This document shows, in pieces, positions 17,299 through 26,616 of a stretch of DNA of 64,000 nucleotides (position 1 is the stretch's first letter; each line of letters opens with the position of its first letter). The DNA is from Aurantiacibacter odishensis. Lineage in GTDB: Bacteria; Pseudomonadota; Alphaproteobacteria; Sphingomonadales; Sphingomonadaceae. The stretch spans positions 62,001 through 126,000 of the forward strand of contig NZ_QYOS01000023.1 of the NCBI RefSeq assembly GCF_003605195.1. Reading direction: 5' to 3'. A model generated the notes under the pieces. The model ran no database searches and was not told the DNA's origin. It saw only the letters and a list, made by a program, of their open reading frames with translations. The position numbers and the translations under genes were made by a program.

Positions 17299-18207
17299 AT
17301 GGATTCGTATCCCGCACCCGCTCTCGCCATGGTCGAGTCAATGCACGCCGCCGCCGCGCAGGACCCGGCGCGCGCCATCGCCTTCCAGGGGGCGCCCGGA
17401 GCCAACTCGCACCGCGCCATCAACGAATGGGACCCGGATGCCCTCCCGCTCCCCTGCTTCAGCTTCGCCGCCGCGATAGAGGCGGTGGAGGAAGGGCGCG
17501 CGTCCTGTGCGATGATCCCGATCGAGAATTCGCAGGCAGGGCGCGTGGCGGACATCCACTTCCTGCTGCCCGAGAGCGAGCTGTGCATCGTGGGCGAGCA
17601 CTTCCTGTCGATCGAGCATTCGCTGATGGCGTTGAATGACAAGGGACCGTTCAAGGGCGCGTACAGCCATCCCCACGCGCTCAGCCAGTCGCGCCAGTAC
17701 CTGAAAGAGCGGGGCATCGTTCCGCTAAGCCATGCCGACACTGCCGGGGCCGCCGCGCATGTGGCCGAACTTGGCGATCCGGAATTTGCCGCCATCGCGC
17801 CCAACCTTGCGGCCGATCTCTACGGCCTCAAGATCGTGGAGGAGAACGTGGAGGACGCTGCCGACAACACCACGCGCTTCGTGGTGCTGGCGCGCGAGGC
17901 GCTCGACCCGGCAACGCTGGCGGGGCAGGAAACCATGACCACCTTCGTGTTCGAGGTGAAGAACATCCCCGCTGCGCTTTACAAGGCGATGGGCGGCTTC
18001 GCCACCAACGGGGTCAACATGACGAAGCTGGAAAGCTACCAGAAGGGCGCCAGCTTCGCTGCCACCATGTTCTACGCCGATATCATCGGCGCTCCCACAG
18101 CATACGGGGGCGATCCGGCCGTGGACCGCGCGCTGGAGGAACTGGCGTTCCACTGCAAGGGCGTGCGCATGTTCGGCACCTATCCCCTCGCCCGCCAAAG
18201 GGGCTGA
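17299..18207 (+). CDS. pheA: Prephenate dehydratase
   Basis: 302 aa from ATG 17299; a TTG at 17260 is less likely. The periplasmic-binding-like catalytic domain opens with IAFQGAPGANSHRA and contains MIPIENSQAGRV and the signature NTTRF with the catalytic Thr. The C-terminal ACT domain (FEVKNIPAALYKAMGGFATNGVN, then the ESYQKG-type motif) gives phenylalanine feedback control. It has no chorismate mutase domain, so it is the monofunctional enzyme converting prephenate to phenylpyruvate. It is divergent from the cytochrome c gene by 119 bp. Confidence 0.95.
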   Translation: MDSYPAPALAMVESMHAAAAQDPARAIAFQGAPGANSHRAINEWDPDALPLPCFSFAAAIEAVEEGRASCAMIPIENSQAGRVADIHFLLPESELCIVGEHFLSIEHSLMALNDKGPFKGAYSHPHALSQSRQYLKERGIVPLSHADTAGAAAHVAELGDPEFAAIAPNLAADLYGLKIVEENVEDAADNTTRFVVLAREALDPATLAGQETMTTFVFEVKNIPAALYKAMGGFATNGVNMTKLESYQKGASFAATMFYADIIGAPTAYGGDPAVDRALEELAFHCKGVRMFGTYPLARQRG

Positions 18208-18214
18208 TCGCCCG

Positions 18215-19780
18215 TCAGGCAGCGGCCTTTGCCGCGCAATTGCGCGCGATGAACTCCTCGTGCAGCGGCAACCGGCTGGCGGCGGCGGCGCAGTCTGCTG
18301 CAATCCGGCGCACCATCCGCGCGATTTCCGCCGGATCCGCCCTGTTCGCCAGCGCATGTACGCCGCGGGGCAGGAAGCGCTGGCCGATCAGCATGGATGC
18401 CCAGCTGCCGATCTGGAACAGGTGCCCGCCATCTACGGCGAGGTGCCCGCGCGCGCGCCACACGTCCAGCGTTTGGGCCAGCGTGTCGGGCACGTCCATG
18501 TTGCGGGTGTAGCGCCAGAATTCTGAATCCTCGCGCTCGGTCAACTTGTAGTGGGCGATGATGAAATCGCGCACCTGCTCCCATTCTAGGCGGGTGCGGG
18601 CGTTGAACTGGTCGCGCAATTCCGGGTCCATCGCGCGGGTCGGGAACAGCTCCACCAGCCTCTCCAGCGAGCTCTGGACGAAATGGATCGAAGTGGATTC
18701 GAGCGGCTCGAGGAAGCCTGATGACAGGCCGACGGCGACCACGTTCCCCACCCAGGATCGTTCGCGCCGCCCGGTACTGAACTTGACGAGGCGCGGATCG
18801 CCCAGTGCCTTGGTGTCGAGCGTTGCCAGAAGCCTTTCCTCCGCTTCGCTCTCGCTGGAGAAAGCGCTGGCGAAGACGTGGCCGTTGCCCGTGCGGTGCT
18901 GCAGGGGGATGCGCCACTGCCAGCCGACCGGATGGGCGATGCCTTTCGTGTAGGGCGTGAGCGCGCCTTCCGCCCGCACGGAGGGCACGGCCAGCGCACG
19001 GTCTGAGGGAATCCATTTCGACCAGTCGGTCCAGGGTTCTTCCAGCGCGCTGCCCAGCAGCAGCGAGCGGAAGCCGGAGCAATCGATGAACAGGTCCGCC
19101 TCCAGTACCCTGCCATCCTCCAGCTTGACGCCGGTGACGAAGCCGCTCTCGCCATCGCGCTCCGCCCCGGTAATCATGCCCTCGATCCGCTTGACGCCGC
19201 GGCTTTCCGCCACCTGCCGCAGGTGCGCTGCATAAAGGTGCGCATCGAAATGATAGGCGTGGGTGTAGCGGTTGTGCAGATCGCCCTTCCGGGGGCCGGA
19301 CGGGGCGAAGCGGTTCTGCACTGCCGCGTGGTAGGCGACATGGCATTCCTGCCACTCTGGATAGTCCGCGCCGTCATCCGCCTGGCGGCCCAGCAGCCAC
19401 CAGTGGTGCAGCTTCACCAGCGCGTCGATCTCCCTTCCCACGGCACCGAACTGGTGCAGGTAGCTGTCGCCTACGCGCCCCCAGTTATGGAACTCGATAC
19501 CCAGCTTGAAGGTGCCGTTGGTTGCGGCGACAAATTGCGCCTCGTCCAGCTGCAGGAAGCGGTTGAACTTTTGCATCGGCGGGATCGTGGCCTCGCCCAC
19601 GCCGACGATGCCGATCGCCTCGCTCTCCACCAGCTGCACCTCGACATCGCGCGCCAGCGCCGTAGCCAGCACTGCCGCCGCCATCCAGCCGGAGGAGCCG
19701 CCCCCCACCACCAGCACCCTGCGCACCCGCTCCTCTCGCGGGGACTGGAGCGCGTATTCGTTCTTGGCAATCTGCGTCAT
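18215..19780 (-). CDS. Flavin-dependent tryptophan-halogenase family protein
   Basis: 521 aa from ATG 19780, which has AAAAGG 6-7 nt upstream; two earlier in-frame ATGs are less well placed. FAD motif VVGGGSSGWMAA (about 23-34), GVGEATIPPMQKF, the lysine expected to form the chloramine (TFKLGIEF), the halogenase signature GWQWRIPLQ (WxWxIP), and LEPLESTSIHF carrying the equivalent of the active-site Glu. All residues expected for halogenation are present. No flavin reductase, NRPS/PKS or TonB-dependent receptor lies nearby, so the substrate is unknown; many sphingomonad homologues are annotated only from family membership. Confidence 0.9.
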   Translation of the reverse strand: MTQIAKNEYALQSPREERVRRVLVVGGGSSGWMAAAVLATALARDVEVQLVESEAIGIVGVGEATIPPMQKFNRFLQLDEAQFVAATNGTFKLGIEFHNWGRVGDSYLHQFGAVGREIDALVKLHHWWLLGRQADDGADYPEWQECHVAYHAAVQNRFAPSGPRKGDLHNRYTHAYHFDAHLYAAHLRQVAESRGVKRIEGMITGAERDGESGFVTGVKLEDGRVLEADLFIDCSGFRSLLLGSALEEPWTDWSKWIPSDRALAVPSVRAEGALTPYTKGIAHPVGWQWRIPLQHRTGNGHVFASAFSSESEAEERLLATLDTKALGDPRLVKFSTGRRERSWVGNVVAVGLSSGFLEPLESTSIHFVQSSLERLVELFPTRAMDPELRDQFNARTRLEWEQVRDFIIAHYKLTEREDSEFWRYTRNMDVPDTLAQTLDVWRARGHLAVDGGHLFQIGSWASMLIGQRFLPRGVHALANRADPAEIARMVRRIAADCAAAASRLPLHEEFIARNCAAKAAA

Positions 19781-19859
19781 GCGCATCCTTTTGCGGTTTT
19801 GTGGGCAGCCTTGCAATGGAGGCGTTGCGTCACCTGCCCGCCCGTGTATCCAAGCTGTT

Positions 19860-20519
19860 GTGACGACAGGTCAAGGCACCACGGCCCCGCCCGCAGGGAC
19901 GGACGATTTCGCATCGGCGTGGCGAGAGCTGCAGGCCGATGGCGATGTCCAGTTCGCCCCTGTCGAGATGCCGGAGCAGGAGCCCCCGCCCGACTGGCTG
20001 ACCGAATTCATCCGCTGGCTGGGCGAAATGCTCAGCCCGGTCGGCAATGCGCTGGTCGATATCTGGCCGGTCCTGATGTGGGTGCTGATCGGCGCCGCTG
20101 TGCTGGCCGTGCTCTATTTCCTCTACGATACCTTCGGGCCCGGCGTCAGGCGGCGCAGGCGAGAAGCCTCGCAAGAGCCCGAATGGACGCCGCGCGAGGG
20201 CGAGGCTCTGGCCCTGCTGGAGGAGGCGGACCGTCTGGCGGCGGCGGGCGAGTTCGATGAAGCGACGCACCTTTTGCTAAAGCGCTCCGTCAGCCAGATC
20301 GCCGAAGCGCGGCCCGACCTGGTGGAGCCGAGCAGCACCGCGCGCGAACTGGCCGCCGAAGCGCGACTGCCCGATGCGGCGCGCACGGCCTTCGCCCTGA
20401 TCGCCGCTCCGGTGGAGCGCAGCCTGTTCGCCCTGCGCAAGCTGGAGGAGGCCGACTGGCAGGCCGCCCGCGCCGCCTATGCCGATTTCGCGCTGGCGCG
20501 GAAGGCGATTGTCGCATGA
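19860..20519 (+). CDS. DUF4129 domain-containing membrane protein
   Basis: About 219 aa using GTG 19860, just after the divergent halogenase start region; the frame is open upstream but runs antisense through the halogenase. One transmembrane segment (about residues 63-85, VLMWVLIGAAVLAVLYFLY) is followed by a cytosolic DUF4129 segment rich in acidic helices (TPREGEALALLEEADRLAA). It is the first gene of a six- or seven-gene operon coupled by 1-4-bp overlaps. In related loci DUF4129 accompanies MoxR, DUF58 and transglutaminase proteins; its biochemical role is not known. Confidence 0.82.
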   Translation: MTTGQGTTAPPAGTDDFASAWRELQADGDVQFAPVEMPEQEPPPDWLTEFIRWLGEMLSPVGNALVDIWPVLMWVLIGAAVLAVLYFLYDTFGPGVRRRRREASQEPEWTPREGEALALLEEADRLAAAGEFDEATHLLLKRSVSQIAEARPDLVEPSSTARELAAEARLPDAARTAFALIAAPVERSLFALRKLEEADWQAARAAYADFALARKAIVA

Positions 20520-21760
20520 GCCGGCGGACCAGCCCCTTCCGTCCCGGCACGGTGCTGGCCCTGCTGGCGGTGGGGGCCTTGGCCTTCCTGCTGTTCCTCT
20601 ATTCGCTGGGTCAGGGCTGGACCGGGAGCGAGGAGAGCGATGGCGGCAACCATGCCGCGGCCAACGGACTGAATGGATTTTCCGGCCTTGTCACCCTGCT
20701 GGAGCGGACGGGCAGCAACGTGTCGCTCTCTCGCAATCCGGCGGACATGCGCGAATACGGCCTTCAGGTCCTCACCCCGCCAATGATGGCCAGCGCCGAG
20801 GAGTTGGGCGAACTCCTCGATCAGCGCATGGACGGCGGGATGGGGCCGACTCTCGTCATCCTGCCGAAGTGGATCGCCATGCCCGTGCCGGATGCGCAGG
20901 ACGTCGAGAGCGGGGATGGTTGGGTCATGCTGCTGGGCGCGACGTCGCCGCTGTGGTTCGATCAGCTGGAGATTGCCGAAGGCGCTGGCCTCACGGTCGG
21001 GCAAACCGGAAGCTGGGAGGGACTGGGCGGTTCGGGGAACCTGCCTGACGAGACGCAGGTCCAGGCTCTCACCTCTGACGAGGAAAACGCGTTCCGCGCG
21101 CTGTTGACGGATAGCGAGGGCGACGTGCTCGCCGCCGAACTGGTGCAACGCGAAAACTACGATCCCTGGCCGGTCATCGTGGTGTTCGAGCCGGACCTGA
21201 TGAACAATTACGGCATGGCAGACCGGGCGCGCGCCGAAGTGGCGCTGCAACTGGTGGAACGGGCCACGCTGGGCGAGGACATGCCGATCCGCTTCGACCT
21301 GTCCCTCAACGGCCTCGGCGCTGCCGAGAATCTGCTTACGCTGGCTTTCCGGCCGCCGTTCCTCGCCGCAACGCTGTGCCTGCTGCTCGCCGCGCTGGTG
21401 ATCGGCTGGCGCGCGTTCCGCCGCTTCGGCCCGGCCGTGGCGGAAGCGCCCGCAATGTCGCAGGGCAAGCGGCAGCTGGCGCGTAACGGTGCGGCGCTGT
21501 TGCAGCGGGTGAAGCGCTGGCACCTCCTGAAACGGCCCTACGAAGACATAGTCGGGCGGCGCGTGGCGAAGGCGCTGGGCTTGCGCAATGCCGAGACAGG
21601 CGCCCGCGAACAGGCCATCGATGAAGCACTGCACCGGCGCGGCCACGATGGCCCGCAATTCTCTCGCCTTGCCGCCGACCTGCGCGATGCCGAAAAACCG
21701 CGCGACATCCTGCGCGCGGCACGGCGCCTACGGACACTTGAAAGGACGCTGACGCAATGA
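20516..21760 (+). CDS. DUF4350 domain-containing protein
   Basis: 414 aa, ATGA overlap with the preceding gene. An N-terminal membrane segment ([19 protein letters not shown]), a large extracytoplasmic domain of the DUF4350 type ([24 protein letters not shown]), then a second transmembrane span near residue 285 ([17 protein letters not shown]) and a cytosolic Arg-rich tail. DUF4350 genes characteristically stand between DUF4129 and MoxR; no activity is known. Confidence 0.85.
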   Translation: MSRRTSPFRPGTVLALLAVGALAFLLFLYSLGQGWTGSEESDGGNHAAANGLNGFSGLVTLLERTGSNVSLSRNPADMREYGLQVLTPPMMASAEELGELLDQRMDGGMGPTLVILPKWIAMPVPDAQDVESGDGWVMLLGATSPLWFDQLEIAEGAGLTVGQTGSWEGLGGSGNLPDETQVQALTSDEENAFRALLTDSEGDVLAAELVQRENYDPWPVIVVFEPDLMNNYGMADRARAEVALQLVERATLGEDMPIRFDLSLNGLGAAENLLTLAFRPPFLAATLCLLLAALVIGWRAFRRFGPAVAEAPAMSQGKRQLARNGAALLQRVKRWHLLKRPYEDIVGRRVAKALGLRNAETGAREQAIDEALHRRGHDGPQFSRLAADLRDAEKPRDILRAARRLRTLERTLTQ

Positions 21761-22734
21761 GTGACACCCCTGCGACCATGACGCTGGAACAGACCGCGGA
21801 AATGGCCAATGCCATTCGCGCCGAGGTGGGCAAGGCCATCGTCGGCATGAACGAGGTGGTGGACCACCTGCTGATCGCCCTGATCGCGCAGGGGCACGTT
21901 TTGCTGGAAGGCCCGCCGGGAACGGCCAAGACCTTCCTTGCACAGTGCTTTGCTCATGCAACGGGCATGGAATTCGGCCGCATCCAGTTTACGCCGGACC
22001 TGCTGCCGGGCGACATCCTGGGCTCCAACCTGTTCAACTTCCAGACCAGCCAGTTCACCCTGACGCGCGGGCCGATCTTCCGCGAGCTGCTGCTGGCGGA
22101 CGAGATCAACCGCACCCCGCCAAAGACGCAGGCCGCCCTGCTGGAAGCTATGCAGGAACGCCGCGTGACGCTGGACGGGGAAACGCACGCGCTGTCCGAC
22201 AATTTCATGGTGGTGGCAACGCAGAACCCCATCGAGAACCAGGGCGTCTACCCGCTGCCCGAGGCGCAGCTCGACCGTTTCGCCTTCAAGCTGCTGGTGC
22301 CCTATCCCAGCGCGGAGGAGGAGGTGCGCATCGTCAAGCGCTTCGGCGAGCGCGCCGGGCCGCAGGGTCCGCTCGATTTCGGTATCGAACGAGTCGCCAA
22401 TGCGGGCAGGATTTCCGCCGCGCAGGCCGCGGTGAAGGGCGTCACCTTGTCGGACCAGGTGGTGAACTACTGCGTCGCACTGGTGCGCAGCACGCGCGAG
22501 AATGCCGATATCGCCAGCGGCGCTTCCCCACGCGCCGCAGTGTTGCTGGCCAATGCAGGGCGCGCCCGCGCCGCGCTGGAAGGGCGCGCCTATGTGATCC
22601 CTGACGATGTGAAGGCTCTCGCCACCGCTTGCCTGCGCCACCGCCTGCTGCTGTCTCCGGCGGCGGAGATCGAGGGCAAGCAGGTGGAAGACCTCGTCGC
22701 CGACCTTGTGGAGCAGACCGAGGCGCCGCGCTGA
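21757..22734 (+). CDS. MoxR-family AAA+ ATPase
   Basis: 325 aa, ATGA overlap upstream. Walker A GPPGTAKT (about 51-58), Walker [10 protein letters not shown], sensor 1 [10 protein letters not shown], and the arginine-finger region [12 protein letters not shown]-terminal lid as in MoxR. MoxR ATPases act as chaperones that remodel or load cofactors into partner proteins carrying vWA-like domains; here the natural partner is the DUF58 protein encoded 5 bp downstream. Cytosolic. Confidence 0.95.
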   Translation: MSDTPATMTLEQTAEMANAIRAEVGKAIVGMNEVVDHLLIALIAQGHVLLEGPPGTAKTFLAQCFAHATGMEFGRIQFTPDLLPGDILGSNLFNFQTSQFTLTRGPIFRELLLADEINRTPPKTQAALLEAMQERRVTLDGETHALSDNFMVVATQNPIENQGVYPLPEAQLDRFAFKLLVPYPSAEEEVRIVKRFGERAGPQGPLDFGIERVANAGRISAAQAAVKGVTLSDQVVNYCVALVRSTRENADIASGASPRAAVLLANAGRARAALEGRAYVIPDDVKALATACLRHRLLLSPAAEIEGKQVEDLVADLVEQTEAPR

Positions 22735-22739
22735 GCCCC

Positions 22740-24101
22740 ATGAACCGCCTGCGCGCCCTGCTGGCCCGGTTGCCTGCCGTGCCCATCGTGCCCACGCCGC
22801 GTACGCTGGTGCTGCTGGCGCTGCTCGCCCCGGTGGCGGCGGTGGTCGCGGCGACGGCGCCGGGCGCATGGGTGGTGGCTCCGGCGGCGGCGCTGGCGCT
22901 GATGCTGCTGGCGGTGGTCGACGGATGGCTGGCGGGGCGCATGGTGCGCTTCACCTGTCACGCGCCCGCCGATGCCGAGGTGGGGCAACAGGCCCAGATC
23001 CGCATTGAGGCGGAAATCGAGCGCGACAGCGATGCGCCCGCACCCGAAGCCGCGCTCGGCTTCGACCCGCGCCTTGGCGAAGGCGGTGCGGTCGCTTTCA
23101 GCCTCGAGCCGACCGGCCACGCTGGCATGTTCGCAGGCGAGGGCCACATTGCGCCTGTCCGCCGCGGGCCTGGCGAGTTGCACGACCTGTGGCTGCGCTG
23201 GCCGGGGCCGCTGGGCCTTGCCGTGCGGCAGGTCCACACCCGCCTCGATGATCGCATCCGGGTGTGGCCGGACCTTTCGCCGGTGCGGTCTCCCGTGCTG
23301 CAGAGTTTCCTGCGCGACAGCCAGTTCGGCCTCGTCGCCCGGCGCATTCGCGGCGAAGGCACCCAGTTCGAGGCGCTGAGCGAGTACGAGCCCGGCATGG
23401 ACCGCCGCCGCATCGACTGGAAAGCCAGCGCCCGCCATACCGCGCTCTATGCCCGCGAGAACGAGGCGGAGCGCGACAACCAGATCGTCTTCGCCTTCGA
23501 TTGCGGGCAGTCGATGATCGAGCCGGTGGACGGCCTTCCCCGGCTGGACCGCGCCGTTTCCGCCGCGCTGATGGCCGCCTACGTGGCGCTGAAGGGCGGC
23601 GACAAGGTGAGCCTGTTCGGCTTTGCCGACCAGCCGCAGATGATGACGCCCTTCGTCACCGACACCCGTGCCTTCCACCGCCTGCAAAGCGCGGCGGGTG
23701 ATCTCGACTACACCGCGCGCGAGCCCAATTTCACGCTGGCGCTCGCCACCCTGACCGCGCGCCTGAAACGCCGCAGCCTGATCGTGCTGTTCTCCGATTT
23801 CTCCGACCCGACATCGGCCGAACTGATGGTGGAAAGCGTGGAGCGGCTGGTGCGCCACCACCTCGTGATTTTCGTCACCATGGTGGACACCGAACTGGAA
23901 GAATTGACCACGGGCGAACCCGACACGCTGGGCGACCTCGCCGTCGCGGTGAACGCCGATGCCCTTGCCCGCCAGCGGCAACTGGTGCTGCAACGGCTGA
24001 AGCGGCTGGGCGTCGACGTGATCGAGGCCCCGCACGAGACGATCGGCTACCGCCTGATCGACCTCTATCTCGAAACCAAGCGTGCGGAGGCGATCGGCTG
24101 A
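22740..24101 (+). CDS. DUF58 domain-containing protein (vWA-like)
   Basis: 453 aa from ATG 22740. Two adjacent transmembrane helices (about 18-35 and 40-58), a beta-rich domain, then the DUF58 signature YEPGMDRRRIDWKASAR (about 219-235), followed by a von Willebrand A-like domain whose metal site is represented by FDCGQSM and TLTARLKRRSLIVLFSDFSD. The architecture is typical of MoxR partners. The stop overlaps the next start (TGATG). Confidence 0.92.
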   Translation: MNRLRALLARLPAVPIVPTPRTLVLLALLAPVAAVVAATAPGAWVVAPAAALALMLLAVVDGWLAGRMVRFTCHAPADAEVGQQAQIRIEAEIERDSDAPAPEAALGFDPRLGEGGAVAFSLEPTGHAGMFAGEGHIAPVRRGPGELHDLWLRWPGPLGLAVRQVHTRLDDRIRVWPDLSPVRSPVLQSFLRDSQFGLVARRIRGEGTQFEALSEYEPGMDRRRIDWKASARHTALYARENEAERDNQIVFAFDCGQSMIEPVDGLPRLDRAVSAALMAAYVALKGGDKVSLFGFADQPQMMTPFVTDTRAFHRLQSAAGDLDYTAREPNFTLALATLTARLKRRSLIVLFSDFSDPTSAELMVESVERLVRHHLVIFVTMVDTELEELTTGEPDTLGDLAVAVNADALARQRQLVLQRLKRLGVDVIEAPHETIGYRLIDLYLETKRAEAIG

Positions 24102-25150
24102 TGGTGCTGGCGCTGTTCAGGAAAGCGGAGATCGAGCCGCCCGCCGATATCGAGGCGGCATCCTTGCGCTCCGACCGGTTCCGGCTGGAGCGGGAAGTGG
24201 AATGGCAGCGGCTGGACCGGATCGTCACCGCGCTGGAAAAGAACGCCCCGCGCCGCATCAGTGACGAGGACCTGCTCGAACTGCCGGTGCTCTACCGCAA
24301 GACCGCGTCCAGCCTCGCCGTGGCGCGCGAAACCTCGCTCGATGCGGCCACGCTCGCCTACCTCGAATCGCTGGTGCGCCGGGCGTGGTTTCAGGTCTAC
24401 GGCCCGCGCATCGGTTTGTTCGGCTGGCTGCGCCGGTTCCTCGGCGGCGGGTGGAGCGCGGCGGTGCGCGCTATCTGGCTGGATATCTGCATTGCCTTCG
24501 CCGTCATGGTGGCAGGCACGATCGTCGGCTGGCTGCTAGTCGATCAGGACGAGCGTTGGTACTATTCGCTGGTGCCCGGCGGCATGGCCGGTGGCCGCGC
24601 GCCCGGTGCTGACCCAGCTGCCCTGCAAGAAACCCTCGGCACCGCAGAGAATTCGGACGGGCTTGGCGTGTTCGCCGCCTACCTGTTCTCCAACAACACC
24701 GGCGTTTGCATCATGGCCTTTGCGCTGGGCTTTGCCTTCGGCGTGCCCACGCTGCTGTTGCTGGTCTACAACCTTGCCTTGCTGGGCGCGATGTTCTGGG
24801 TGTTCCAGGAAGCCAGCCTCGGCCTCGATTTCGCCGCTTGGCTGAGCGTGCACGGCACGACCGAGCTGGGCGCAATCCTGCTGTCGGGCGCAGCGGGCCT
24901 GCACGTGGGGCGCACGATGGCCTTTCCCGGCGACCGCTCCATCCTCGCCGCGATGCAGACGGCAGGCGTGCGCGCGGCGCAGGTGATGGTGGGCTGCACG
25001 ATCATGCTGATCGTGGCGGGCCTGCTGGAAGGTTATGTGCGGCAACTTGTGGGAGACACGCCCTCGCGCCTTGCCATCGGCGGTACCATGCTGGCCCTGT
25101 GGATCGTCTATTTCGCCGCCATGCCCGCCCCGAAGGAGCGCGAGACATGA
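24101..25150 (+). CDS. SpoIIM (stage II sporulation protein M) family membrane protein
   Basis: 349 aa. A cytosolic N-terminal helical part of about 120 residues precedes five or six predicted membrane segments (for example ICIAFAVMVAGTIVGWLLV and CIMAFALGFAFGVPTLLLL). The motif HGTTELGAILLSGAAGL is the conserved core of SpoIIM-like proteins. The organism is not a spore former; these homologues occur widely in MoxR/DUF58/RDD clusters, where a role in the cell envelope is assumed but not shown. It overlaps the next gene by ATGA. Confidence 0.9.
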   Translation: MVLALFRKAEIEPPADIEAASLRSDRFRLEREVEWQRLDRIVTALEKNAPRRISDEDLLELPVLYRKTASSLAVARETSLDAATLAYLESLVRRAWFQVYGPRIGLFGWLRRFLGGGWSAAVRAIWLDICIAFAVMVAGTIVGWLLVDQDERWYYSLVPGGMAGGRAPGADPAALQETLGTAENSDGLGVFAAYLFSNNTGVCIMAFALGFAFGVPTLLLLVYNLALLGAMFWVFQEASLGLDFAAWLSVHGTTELGAILLSGAAGLHVGRTMAFPGDRSILAAMQTAGVRAAQVMVGCTIMLIVAGLLEGYVRQLVGDTPSRLAIGGTMLALWIVYFAAMPAPKERET

Positions 25151-26037
25151 CCGCTTCGCCCCGAGCCGCGATGCAGGCAAACCTTTCCAAACGTGCCCGC
25201 ACGCTGGTGACGCCGGAGGGGCTTTCCCTGCCGCTGACCGTGGGCGGCAAGGGGGCACGGGCAAGCGCGCTGATCCTCGATCTCGTCATCCTCATGACGG
25301 GCACAATCGTCGTGCTTGTCATCCTCTCCGCCATCGGCTTCGGCCTGTTCGACATGGGCTCAAGCCCGGACACGAACCCGGTGCTGCAGGGCGTGCTGGT
25401 CATGGTTATCCTGTTCATGTTCCTCGCCCGCTACGGCTATTTCCTGTGGTTCGAACTGGGCCCTCGCGCCGCCACGCCGGGCAAGCGGCTGGTGGGCCTG
25501 CGCGTCGCCGCGAGAGACGGCGGGCGGCTGTCTGCCGAAATGGTGATCGCCCGCAACCTGATGCGCGACGTGGAGGTGTTCCTGCCGCTGTTCTTCCTGC
25601 TGGGTGGCGGGCAGGAGGCAGGCGTTGCGGGCTGGGCGGCGTTCGTTTGGCTCGCGGTCTTCGTGCTATTTCCCTTCTTCAACAAGGATGCCTTGCGCGC
25701 GGGCGACATCGTGGCCGGCACCTGGGTGGTGGAAGCCAGCCGCGCGAAGTTGAAGGAAGCCATGTCGCTCGCACCAGACAGACAGGACACATATCGCTTC
25801 GGGGAGGCCGAACTCTCCGTCTACGGCGAGCACGAGCTGCAGGTACTGGAAAAAGTATTGCGCGACGACCGGCCAGGGGCCCTGCGCGAGGTGGCCGAGG
25901 CGATTACCGGCAAGATCGGCTGGCAGCTGGGCACCGGTGACGAGCGCGAATTCCTGGAGGCGTTCTACGCCGCGCTGCGCGGCCACCTGGAAGGCAACAT
26001 GCGCTTCGGCAAGCGCAAGAAGGACAAGTTCTCATGA
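25147..26037 (+). CDS. RDD family membrane protein
   Basis: 296 aa, ATG in ATGA overlap. The N-terminal part carries the RDD domain with four hydrophobic segments, including ASALILDLVILMTGTIVV (Arg/Asp region of the name motif) and ATPGKRLVGLRV. The last 110 residues are soluble and acidic, with several Glu-rich helices, and end in basic KRKKDKF. RDD proteins are poorly characterised membrane proteins; some have been linked to ion or stress tolerance. It is the last membrane component of the MoxR operon. Confidence 0.88.
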   Translation: MTASPRAAMQANLSKRARTLVTPEGLSLPLTVGGKGARASALILDLVILMTGTIVVLVILSAIGFGLFDMGSSPDTNPVLQGVLVMVILFMFLARYGYFLWFELGPRAATPGKRLVGLRVAARDGGRLSAEMVIARNLMRDVEVFLPLFFLLGGGQEAGVAGWAAFVWLAVFVLFPFFNKDALRAGDIVAGTWVVEASRAKLKEAMSLAPDRQDTYRFGEAELSVYGEHELQVLEKVLRDDRPGALREVAEAITGKIGWQLGTGDEREFLEAFYAALRGHLEGNMRFGKRKKDKFS

Positions 26038-26555
26038 CGATCCTGCGCGATGCCAGGCCGGAAGATGCCGAGGCTCTCGCCCGACTGGGGCGGGACAGCT
26101 TCTGCCACGCGTTCGAGCACCTCTACCGGCCGGAAGACTTGCGCCCGTTCCTGCGCGAAGTCTATTCGCCCGAAGCCGTGGCGCAGGAAATCGCCGATCC
26201 CGGTATTCGCCACCAGTTAACCCAGGATGCGCCGGGCGAACCGCTGAGCGCCTTCATCAAGGTGAAGTACGAAAGCCCTTATAAAGAACATTCGGATGCC
26301 CGCCGCCCGCTGTGCCTGGGCCAGCTCTACACCCACCCCGCGCGCACCGGCGAAGGGCTGGGCGCCGCGCTGATGGAATGGTGCCTCGCCCTTGCCAGAG
26401 ATCGCGGCTGCGATGCGATCCAGCTTTCGGTCTACAGCGAAAATCCCGGCGCGCAGAGGTTCTACCAGCGCTACGGTTTTACGAAAATTGCAGACATCGG
26501 CTTCTGGGTCGGCGAACAGCGCGATGCCGAATTTCTCTACGAATTGCGCCTTTAA
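26034..26555 (+). CDS. GNAT-family N-acetyltransferase
   Basis: 173 aa, start in a 4-bp overlap with the RDD gene. GNAT fold: RDARPEDAEALARLGRDSF at the N-terminus, acetyl-CoA-binding strand/loop LGQLYTHPARTGEGLGAALM (R/Q-x-x-G-x-G/A as TGEGLG), and YSENPGAQRFYQRYGF near the C-terminus. The acceptor is unknown. Although coupled to the MoxR cluster, a functional link is not obvious; it may simply share the promoter. Confidence 0.9.
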   Translation: MTILRDARPEDAEALARLGRDSFCHAFEHLYRPEDLRPFLREVYSPEAVAQEIADPGIRHQLTQDAPGEPLSAFIKVKYESPYKEHSDARRPLCLGQLYTHPARTGEGLGAALMEWCLALARDRGCDAIQLSVYSENPGAQRFYQRYGFTKIADIGFWVGEQRDAEFLYELRL

Positions 26556-26616
26556 TTGGCGCAAAGGCGATTTGGGTTAAGAGGGCCTTAGGGCTTTCCC
26601 GTCATAGCCCGGATCA

